Shown here: piece after piece, positions 45,605 through 52,693 of the stretch | How the letters are laid out: the number at the start of each line of letters is the position of its first letter | Position numbering within the stretch: the stretch's first letter is position 1 | Source: JAPHTQ01 sp050295975 | Lineage (GTDB): Bacteria > Pseudomonadota > Gammaproteobacteria > Thiohalomonadales > Thiohalomonadaceae | Assembly: GCA_050295975.1 (NCBI GenBank) | Contig: JBNKQR010000016.1 | Coordinates: 1-54,139 of the forward strand | Direction: 5' to 3' | DNA length: 54,139 nt | Translations under genes and position numbers: made by a program | The notes under the pieces: model-generated | Seen by the model: the letters and a program-made list of their open reading frames with translations, nothing else | Databases searched by the model: none | Told to the model about the DNA's origin: nothing

Positions 45605-47971
45605 TTACTTCTGCCCCGCGAGGAACAGCCCGGTCTCGACCACGGTATCTGGGTTGAGCGAGATGCTGCTGATCTGTTGCTCCAGCAGCCATTGCGCCAG
45701 GTCAGGATGGTCCGATGGACCTTGACCACAGATGCCGACGTATTTGCCTTTTGCGCGGCAGGCGGTGATGGCCATGGCGAGCATCTTCAATACCGCCGGG
45801 TCGCGTTCGTCAAAGGAGTCGGCGATCAGACCGGAGTCACGGTCCAGACCCAGGGTGAGCTGAGTCATGTCGTTGGAGCCGATGGAGAAGCCGTCGAAGT
45901 ATTCGAGGAACTCGTCGGCCATCACGGCATTGGATGGTATTTCGCACATCATGATGAGGCGCAGACCGTTCTCGCCACGCTTCAGACCGTTTGCCGCCAG
46001 CAATTCGGTGACGCCTTTCGCTTCCGCCAGGGTACGCACGAAGGGCACCATGATCTCCACATTGGTGAGGCCCATCTCATCGCGTACTTTTTTCAGCGCG
46101 CGACACTCCAGCTCGAAGCAAGGGCGGAAGCTTTCCGAGATATAACGTGCGGTACCGCGGAAGCCGATCATCGGATTCTCTTCGTGCGGCTCGTAGTTCT
46201 CACCGCCGATCAGATTGGCGTATTCGTTCGATTTGAAATCGGACATACGTACGATCACCGGCTTGCCGTGGAAGGCGGCGGCGAGGGTGCTGATACCCTC
46301 GACAATCTTCTCGACGTAAAAGTCGACCGGGCTGGCATAGGCTGCGGTTTGTTTGCTGATGATTGTCTTCAGCTCGTCACTCTGCTTGTCGAACTCCAGC
46401 AACGCCTTCGGGTGAATACCGATCATGCGGTTGATGATGAACTCCATGCGTGCCAGACCAACACCTGCGTTGGGGATATTGGCAAAGTCGAAGGCACGGT
46501 CCGGGTTACCGACGTTCATCATGATCTTCACCGGCAGTTCAGGCAGTTCACCCGCATCGGAACGGGTAACTTCGAAATCGAGGATACCGTCGTAGATGTA
46601 ACCGGTATCGCCCTCGGCACAGGATACGGTGACCTCTTCGCCGTCTTGCAGTGAACTGGTGGCGTCACCGCAACCTACGACCGCAGGGATACCCAGTTCA
46701 CGGGCGATGATCGCTGCGTGACAGGTGCGACCACCGCGATTGGTGACGATGGCCGCGGCGCGCTTCATTACCGGCTCCCAATCTGGGTCGGTCATATCGG
46801 TAACCAGTACGTCGCCCGGCTGAACCTGATCCATCTGTTCGATGTTGTCGATAACCCGTGCCTTACCCGCGCCGATACGTGCACCGATAGCGCGACCGGT
46901 GCAGCGGATGTCGTCACCACGTTTCTTCAGTTTGTAACGCTCGATAACTTTTTTGTCGTCCTGACTTTTCACCGTTTCGGGACGGGCCTGCACGATGTAA
47001 AGCTTGCCGTCATTTCCATCCAGAGCCCATTCGATGTCCATTGGACGCTGGTAGTGTTTTTCGATCAGCAGTGCCTGTTTGGCCAGGTCCTGTAGCTGCT
47101 CATCGTTAAGGCAGTAGCGCTGACGATCGGCTTCGTCGACTTCAACGGTTTTGATGGTACGCCCAACCTTGGTGGCGTCGTCATGAACCATTTTGATCGC
47201 CTTGCTGCCAAGGGTACGACGCAGCACCGCTGGACGACCCTCTTCCAGCGTCGCCTTGTGGATGTAAAACTCATCCGGGTTCACTGCACCCTGAACGACG
47301 GCTTCGCCAAGACCGTAGGCGCCAGTCACCAGTACCACACCACCGAAACCGGATTCGGTATCGAGGGTGAACATAACGCCGCTTGCACCGATGTCACTGC
47401 GCACCATGCGCTGGATACCGGCAGAGAGGTAGACGTCTGCGTGTTCAAAGCCCTTGTGTACGCGGTAGGAGATTGCGCGGTCGTTATAGAGAGAAGCAAA
47501 AACGTGTTTCACCGCCTCCAGTACATTCTCTATACCGAGGACGTTGAGATAGGTCTCCTGCTGTCCGGCAAAGGAGGCGTCCGGCAGATCTTCGGCGGTG
47601 GCCGAGGAGCGAATCGCTACCGCCACTTCACCATCTTTGCACAGCTCTGCATAGCAGGCGGTGATGGCATCTTCCAGCGGAGCCGGGAAGGGGGTTTCAA
47701 TGATCCAGTTACGGATGGTGCGGCCCGCTTCGACCAGAGCGTTTACATCATCCACATCGAGACGCGATAACAGGCCGTTGATACGTTCGCCAAGGTGGTT
47801 ATGGGTAAGAAAGTCGCGGAAGGCACTGGAGGTGGTGGCAAAGCCACCCGGCACACCGACACCAGCAGCAGAAAGATTGCTGATCATTTCGCCGAGGGAG
47901 GCATTCTTGCCGCCAACGCGCATCACGTCGTCCATCCCGATCGACTCAAAGCTGACCACGTACTCGTTCAT
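45605..47971 (-). CDS. ppsA: Phosphoenolpyruvate synthase
   Basis: 788 aa from the ATG at 47971, which AAGGGGAG precedes; a longer frame starts at 48031 but lacks a ribosome site. It converts pyruvate, ATP and water to PEP, AMP and phosphate. The N-terminal ATP-grasp domain begins MNEYVVSFESIGMDDVMRVG with GGKNASLGEM. The phospho-histidine domain has GGRTCHAAIIARELGIPAVV. The C-terminal TIM barrel carries GICGQGPSDHPDLA with the catalytic cysteine. The length is normal. It follows the Rnf genes and precedes ppsR, so pyruvate from PFOR could be drawn directly into PEP. Confidence 0.97.
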   Translation of the reverse strand: MNEYVVSFESIGMDDVMRVGGKNASLGEMISNLSAAGVGVPGGFATTSSAFRDFLTHNHLGERINGLLSRLDVDDVNALVEAGRTIRNWIIETPFPAPLEDAITACYAELCKDGEVAVAIRSSATAEDLPDASFAGQQETYLNVLGIENVLEAVKHVFASLYNDRAISYRVHKGFEHADVYLSAGIQRMVRSDIGASGVMFTLDTESGFGGVVLVTGAYGLGEAVVQGAVNPDEFYIHKATLEEGRPAVLRRTLGSKAIKMVHDDATKVGRTIKTVEVDEADRQRYCLNDEQLQDLAKQALLIEKHYQRPMDIEWALDGNDGKLYIVQARPETVKSQDDKKVIERYKLKKRGDDIRCTGRAIGARIGAGKARVIDNIEQMDQVQPGDVLVTDMTDPDWEPVMKRAAAIVTNRGGRTCHAAIIARELGIPAVVGCGDATSSLQDGEEVTVSCAEGDTGYIYDGILDFEVTRSDAGELPELPVKIMMNVGNPDRAFDFANIPNAGVGLARMEFIINRMIGIHPKALLEFDKQSDELKTIISKQTAAYASPVDFYVEKIVEGISTLAAAFHGKPVIVRMSDFKSNEYANLIGGENYEPHEENPMIGFRGTARYISESFRPCFELECRALKKVRDEMGLTNVEIMVPFVRTLAEAKGVTELLAANGLKRGENGLRLIMMCEIPSNAVMADEFLEYFDGFSIGSNDMTQLTLGLDRDSGLIADSFDERDPAVLKMLAMAITACRAKGKYVGICGQGPSDHPDLAQWLLEQQISSISLNPDTVVETGLFLAGQK

Positions 47972-48027
47972 GTTACTCCCCTTGTTTTTCATAGCGTTGG
48001 TTTTCTGGACCTGCATGGTTAAATCGT

Positions 48028-48228
48028 TCATTGCGATTGCTCCGTTTCGCGCTTACAACTGCCGCCACCTTTACAACCGCAGCTCTTACCGCAACCACCA
48101 CCCTCTTCACGAGGGGGGCCAAATTCAGGATGACGCAGGGCATAAAGCCGCGTCAGGTGTTGTACCCCAAGCCAGCCAAACATCAGCAGCAGGATCGACG
48201 ATACGGCGATAAACATGTTCAGGATCAT
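48028..48228 (-). CDS. Small Cys-rich single-pass membrane protein of the rnf operon
   Basis: 66 aa. Residues about 3-21 form one membrane helix (LNMFIAVSSILLLMFGWLG). The short tail has four cysteines, C46, C50, C52, C58, among glycines and lysines (GGGCGKSCGCKGGGSCK). It begins 2 bases after the rnfA stop. The layout, one helix plus a Cys cluster, resembles NqrM (needed for Na+-NQR maturation, thought to deliver iron) and FeoB-associated Cys-rich proteins, but I see no full-length match. A role in metal delivery to Rnf is inference. Confidence 0.7.
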   Translation of the reverse strand: MILNMFIAVSSILLLMFGWLGVQHLTRLYALRHPEFGPPREEGGGCGKSCGCKGGGSCKRETEQSQ

Positions 48229-48230
48229 AG

Positions 48231-48812
48231 TCAGCCTCCGATGCCAGCAAAGCCCATAAAGGTAAGTGAAAGCATGCCGGCCAACATCAGACTCATCGCC
48301 GCACCCTGGCTAACACTGGGTACATTGGCCAGATTGAGTCGTTCACGCAGACCTGCCATTAACAACAGCGCCAGAGTGAAGCCTGCACCCGCGCCGAGGC
48401 TGTAGACCATGGATTGCAATAAATTGTAGTCCTTGAAGGTCTGGAACAGGGCCAGACCGAGGATCGCGCAGTTGGTGGTGATCAACGGCAGGAAGATGCC
48501 CAGCGCACGGAACAGGGTTGGGCTGAATTTCTTCATCGACATCTCTACCAGCTGTACCGCGGAGGCGATGACTGCAATGAAACTGATCAGGCGCAGGAAT
48601 TCGATATCGAAGTGCACCAGCACAATGTTAATAAACCAGGCACAAAGCGAGCTAACCAACATAACCATGGCAGTGGCGAGGCCCATGGGTACCGCTGTAT
48701 TGAGTTTGCCTGATACACCGAGGAACGGGCAGAGTCCGAGGAACATGCTCAACACAAAGTTGTTGATCAGCAGTGCGTTAAGAAAAATGAAGGAGAGTGA
48801 TTCAGTTGCCAC
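48231..48812 (-). CDS. rnfA: Electron transport complex subunit RnfA
   Basis: 193 aa, an integral membrane protein with six helices. LLINNFVLSMFLGLCPFLGV and LITTNCAILGLALF are the conserved symmetric halves, each with the cysteine that in Rnf/Nqr structures binds an intramembrane Fe-S centre. The N-terminus MATESLSFIFLNALLINNF is normal for the family. Its start overlaps the rnfE stop by 11 bases. Confidence 0.94.
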   Translation of the reverse strand: MATESLSFIFLNALLINNFVLSMFLGLCPFLGVSGKLNTAVPMGLATAMVMLVSSLCAWFINIVLVHFDIEFLRLISFIAVIASAVQLVEMSMKKFSPTLFRALGIFLPLITTNCAILGLALFQTFKDYNLLQSMVYSLGAGAGFTLALLLMAGLRERLNLANVPSVSQGAAMSLMLAGMLSLTFMGFAGIGG

Positions 48813-49446
48813 GGGCGGCCTCCATTTGCAGCATGCGTTTTTCCTTGCGCTGTTTCAGCCAGGCGAACAACAACAGCCAGGTGCCGAGAACAAAGAAGCC
48901 GCCTGCTGGTAAGACCATTACGACCCACGGCTGGAACGAGGCACCGAACAGATTGATGCCGAGCAGGGTGCCGTTACCGAGAACCTCGCGTACCGTACCG
49001 AGGCAGAGCAGCGCCACAGTAAAACCACCACCCTGTCCCAATGCACTAACGAGCGCCTTGGCCGGTTTATTCTTCGAGGCGAACGATTCGGCACGACCGA
49101 GGATCATGCAGTTGACCACGATAAGCTGGATGAATGCGCCGAGGGCGTTGTACAGCTCCAGGCTGATCGCCTGAATCAGGTAATCGACGATGGTGACGAA
49201 GGTGGCGATGATTACAATGTAACTGGCGATACGCACCTGTTTCGGGATCACGTTGCGTAGCAGCGATACCAGCAGACTGGAACTGAGCAGTACGAAGGTG
49301 GTGGCGACGCCCATTGCAATGGCGTTCATGGTCGAGTTGGTTACCGCCAGCACCGGACACATACCGAGTAGCATGACGAACACCGGGTTCTCCTTCCACA
49401 GGCCGTCGAGGAAGGTGTCCATGGTGATTTGGTCGTTCTTCATCAT
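48802..49446 (-). CDS. rnfE: Electron transport complex subunit RnfE
   Basis: 214 aa, paralogous to RnfA, with six helices. KENPVFVMLLGMCPVLAVTN and LIVVNCMILGRAESFASKNK are the two conserved half-repeats with their cysteines. The C-terminal tail is basic (WLKQRKEKRMLQMEA). It overlaps rnfG by 4 bases and rnfA by 11, so the operon is tightly coupled. Confidence 0.94.
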   Translation of the reverse strand: MMKNDQITMDTFLDGLWKENPVFVMLLGMCPVLAVTNSTMNAIAMGVATTFVLLSSSLLVSLLRNVIPKQVRIASYIVIIATFVTIVDYLIQAISLELYNALGAFIQLIVVNCMILGRAESFASKNKPAKALVSALGQGGGFTVALLCLGTVREVLGNGTLLGINLFGASFQPWVVMVLPAGGFFVLGTWLLLFAWLKQRKEKRMLQMEAARGN

Positions 49447-50123
49447 GCGCCACCTTCCGGAATAGTCAGTTCTTTAATATGTGGTACCAACTGCGGCAGC
49501 AGACGTTGTGCACTTTCGTTAAGCGCCTTGCCCACAGCGGTGGAGGAGATTGTTGCACCGGAGATGGCATCGATCTGCCATGGGTTCTGTTTGCGACCGT
49601 GTTTGACAGTAACGATAGCGTTAGCCAGTGCCTGCATAGTGGCGTTGAGGCTGGCGTCGAGGGCGTTGAAGTTGGCGACGAAGTCGGCGTCGCTGATGAT
49701 CTTGTCACCGAGGCCGGGGGTCTCGGAGAGTTTAATCACGCGAATACCGGTGATGCACTGACACTCCGGGTTGTAGCCGTAGAGTAGACGAATCACATCT
49801 TGATAGCCCTGGGCTGCAGCCTCGGCGGCGATGCCACGCAGCTTACCGCTGTCGTCGTAGGCGGCGTAGATGGTGATGCCGTCGCCTTGCTGTTTAATAC
49901 CGTCGGCAGTGACTACAAAGTCGCGGCGTTGGGTGGCACCGGGCACCACCTGGAATACGGCGCGTTCGATCATTTCGCGTTTATTCTGTTCGATGGCCGG
50001 CTTGGTCCACTCGAATACCAGCACCACCAGCAGACCGGAGACCATGGCGATGAGTCCCAGCGTGCGGATCAGGGCAAAGCTGCTGACCTGTGGTGCCTGT
50101 GTGGTGGCGGTGGCGTCGCTCAT
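49443..50123 (-). CDS. rnfG: Electron transport complex subunit RnfG
   Basis: 226 aa. One N-terminal helix (about 19-41; IRTLGLIAMVSGLLVVLVF) and a periplasmic FMN-binding domain. The threonine in SGATISS (T191) is the site to which ApbE/Ftp attaches FMN through a phosphoester bond. ETPGLGDKI is the other family motif. It overlaps rnfD by 4 bases. Confidence 0.94.
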   Translation of the reverse strand: MSDATATTQAPQVSSFALIRTLGLIAMVSGLLVVLVFEWTKPAIEQNKREMIERAVFQVVPGATQRRDFVVTADGIKQQGDGITIYAAYDDSGKLRGIAAEAAAQGYQDVIRLLYGYNPECQCITGIRVIKLSETPGLGDKIISDADFVANFNALDASLNATMQALANAIVTVKHGRKQNPWQIDAISGATISSTAVGKALNESAQRLLPQLVPHIKELTIPEGGA

Positions 50124-51160
50124 GAATCGGCCCCCCGTTTGCCATGCCCATAGGTGCGCGGCTGGGTCACCATTTCGATCAGTGGAGCCAGTGCATTGCC
50201 CAGCAGGATGGCGTACATCACCCCTTCACTGAGACCACCGTAGAGGCGAATCACAATGGTGACAAAGCCAATCAGCGCGGCGTAGATCCAGACCCCCAGT
50301 GGAGTGACCGGTGAGCCCACCATATCGGTGGCCATAAATACGGCACCCAGCATCAGACCACCGGAGAAGAGCATGAACAGCACACTCGGCGCCTCCGGGT
50401 CGAACTGCTGGAAGAGGGCGGTGGTGATCGCCGCGCTGGCGAGAATACCGACGGGAATACGCCAGTCCATCATCTTGCGCAGGGCAAGGTAGGCACCACA
50501 GATCAGAATCAGTATCGCGGAGGTCTCCCCAGCGGAACCGGCGCTCATACCGGTGAAGAGATCCATTACCGGTGTGGTGACGCCATCGAACTTGTGCATC
50601 CCCAGTGGTGTTGCGCCGGTGAAGGTATCGACCGCTGCCTTGTTCCACGCTTCCACGTTTGGCGGAAGCGTGAACGGCAGGGTCAAGGTGGTGGGGATGA
50701 ACTCCACAAAACGGTTCGGTGCGAAGGCCGGGGTCCAGGTGGTGATTGCCACTGGAAAAGCGGCCTGCACAAAGGCGCGACCGAGCAGCGCCGGATTAAA
50801 CGGGTTGTAGCCGAGACCACCGAACAGGGATTTGCCCAGACCAATGGCGATGAAGCTGGCGACAGCGCCCATCCATAGCGGAAAGCCGGGTGGCAGGGTC
50901 AGTGCCAGCAGCAGCGCGGTGATGGTGGCGCTGTAGTCACCGATGCCTACTGGTTTGTCGCCCATCCAGTCGAACAGCGCCTCAGTCAGCAGACAACTTG
51001 CCAGCACGGTAAGGATCAATGCCAGTGCACTGATACCGAACTGGTAGATGGAGAAGGCGCAGAGGGGCAGCAACGAGTAGACCACGTTGCGCATGATGAT
51101 CTCGACGCCGATGGGTTTACGCAGATGCGGCGAAGTGCGGAGTTCCATGCTGATTTTCAT
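50120..51160 (-). CDS. rnfD: Electron transport complex subunit RnfD
   Basis: 346 aa, a multi-pass membrane protein (about ten helices). TFTGATPLG (T184) is the covalent-FMN motif of the RnfD/NqrB family. YNPFNPALLGRAFVQAAFP is another conserved block. The start ATG shares one base with the stop of rnfC. With RnfG it should carry electrons across the membrane and help to drive ion movement. Confidence 0.95.
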   Translation of the reverse strand: MKISMELRTSPHLRKPIGVEIIMRNVVYSLLPLCAFSIYQFGISALALILTVLASCLLTEALFDWMGDKPVGIGDYSATITALLLALTLPPGFPLWMGAVASFIAIGLGKSLFGGLGYNPFNPALLGRAFVQAAFPVAITTWTPAFAPNRFVEFIPTTLTLPFTLPPNVEAWNKAAVDTFTGATPLGMHKFDGVTTPVMDLFTGMSAGSAGETSAILILICGAYLALRKMMDWRIPVGILASAAITTALFQQFDPEAPSVLFMLFSGGLMLGAVFMATDMVGSPVTPLGVWIYAALIGFVTIVIRLYGGLSEGVMYAILLGNALAPLIEMVTQPRTYGHGKRGADS

Positions 51161-52500
51161 TACGCCGCACGCTCCCGGTTAAAGGCCTTGGCGATGCGGA
51201 ACTGCTGCACCAACGGAATCGCCGAGGGGCAGACGAAGCTGCAACAGCCACATTCGAAACAGTCATTGAGATTGAAGCTTTCGGCCATCACGCCATATTC
51301 CCGTTTTCCGGCCAGCAGACCCAGCTCTTTCGGATTGAGGTGCATCGGGCAGGCTTCGACACAGGCACCACACTTGATGCAAGGATAGCTTTTACGTGAC
51401 GGCTGGTTAAGGAATTCTTCGTTCAGTACCAGCAGACCAGATGTGCCTTTGACCACCGGCACGTCGAGTGAGGCGATGGACTGGCCCATCATCGGTCCAC
51501 CGAGAATCACCTGCGCTTCGGTTCCTTTGAAGCCGAGCTGTTGCAGCATGAAACCGATAGGAGTACCGAATGGCACCAGGTAGTTGCCTGGTTTTTCCAC
51601 ACCGGGACCGGCGACGGTGACGACGCGTTCGATCAACCCTTCACCGCGTGCCAGCTGACTGCCGATGGCGGCCATGGTGCCGACATTCTGCATCGCCGTG
51701 CCGGTCTGGGTGATGATGCCGCCGGTGGGCACTTCGCGATCCAGCAGGGTCTTGAGCAGGATCTTCTCTGCGCCCTGCGGGTATTTGGTCTTCACTGTTT
51801 CGACCGTGATCGGTGCACCGGCGGGGATCGCCTTGCGCAATGCTTCCACTGCTTCGAGTTTGTTGTCTTCAACACCAATGATGCAGCGCTCGGCACCAAT
51901 GATGCGCAGGGTGATCTGAATACCGCGCATGATCGCTTCGGGATACTCCAGCATCACCCGGTAGTCGGTGGTGAGGTAAGGTTCGCATTCGCAGCCGTTG
52001 ATCAACAACGTGTCGATTTTGGTCTCGGCAGGAATGGTCATTTTGACATGCGACGGGAAGGCGGCGCCGCCGAGGCCCACGATGCCGATGTCGCGAATTG
52101 CATTACGCAACTCCTCGACACTCATCTCATCCGGATTGCACGGGGTGGTGTAGCGTATCGTCTGCGAGTCGGCCTGGTAGACACGCAGGATGATCGCCTT
52201 CTCTTTTGAACCCTTGGCGGTGTAACGCAGTTCGATAGCTTCGATCACACCGGTGGCCGGAGCGTGAATCGGTACTGAAACAAATCCTTCAGCGCGGGCG
52301 ATTGGTTCGCCACGCACCACCTCCTGACCAACATGCACCAACGGCACCGCCGGTGCGCCGATGTGTTGCGACAGAGGGATGATCAGACGCGGGGCGAAGG
52401 GCAGGCGACGGATCGCCTTGTCCCTCGTCTCCGCCTTGTGATCGGCCGGGTGGACGCCGTGGGCGAAGGTTGCTCGCTTTATGCGTTCAAGTAGGCCCAT
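51160..52500 (-). CDS. rnfC: Electron transport complex subunit RnfC
   Basis: 446 aa. A Rossmann-like NADH/FMN region (VGLGGAAFPSHVKM, LLINGCECEPYLT) and a SLBB-like part are followed by two 4Fe-4S sets, CIKCGACVEACPMHL and CFECGCCSFVCPSAI. RnfC is the cytoplasmic NADH-oxidising subunit. The length is at the short end; there is no long repetitive C-terminal tail as in E. coli RsxC. It is first in the rnf cluster, with a hairpin-T-run element upstream between it and the PFOR gene. Confidence 0.95.
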   Translation of the reverse strand: MGLLERIKRATFAHGVHPADHKAETRDKAIRRLPFAPRLIIPLSQHIGAPAVPLVHVGQEVVRGEPIARAEGFVSVPIHAPATGVIEAIELRYTAKGSKEKAIILRVYQADSQTIRYTTPCNPDEMSVEELRNAIRDIGIVGLGGAAFPSHVKMTIPAETKIDTLLINGCECEPYLTTDYRVMLEYPEAIMRGIQITLRIIGAERCIIGVEDNKLEAVEALRKAIPAGAPITVETVKTKYPQGAEKILLKTLLDREVPTGGIITQTGTAMQNVGTMAAIGSQLARGEGLIERVVTVAGPGVEKPGNYLVPFGTPIGFMLQQLGFKGTEAQVILGGPMMGQSIASLDVPVVKGTSGLLVLNEEFLNQPSRKSYPCIKCGACVEACPMHLNPKELGLLAGKREYGVMAESFNLNDCFECGCCSFVCPSAIPLVQQFRIAKAFNRERAA

Positions 52501-52524
52501 GCCTTCCGCCCGGTTTCTGGGAAT

Positions 52525-52552
52525 AAAAAATCCCTCCTCGGGGAGAGGAGGG
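52525..52552 (-). terminator. Terminator or attenuator between PFOR and rnfC genes
   Basis: On the minus strand CCCTCCTC, a 5-nt loop and GAGGAGGG (stems at 52532-52539 and 52545-52552) are followed by ATTTTTTA. It lies 25 bases before the rnfC start, so it ends PFOR transcripts or lets some pass. Confidence 0.8.
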
Positions 52553-52693
52553 CAATGGGTAGGAGGAAGACGGGGGAAGTGTCCCCTCCTGAGGGTAAAA
52601 CTGTTGTCGAAGTGGCTGCGCGGGCGCCTTGCAGCTCATCCCGCTCGCGCACTTCTTCGCTGGCTCCGAAAATACGAAGTGTCAAAGCGAAAA

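Noticed and set aside
45563..46654. 363-aa plus-strand open frame
   Set aside because: Antisense shadow of ppsA; starts inside the terminator stem.
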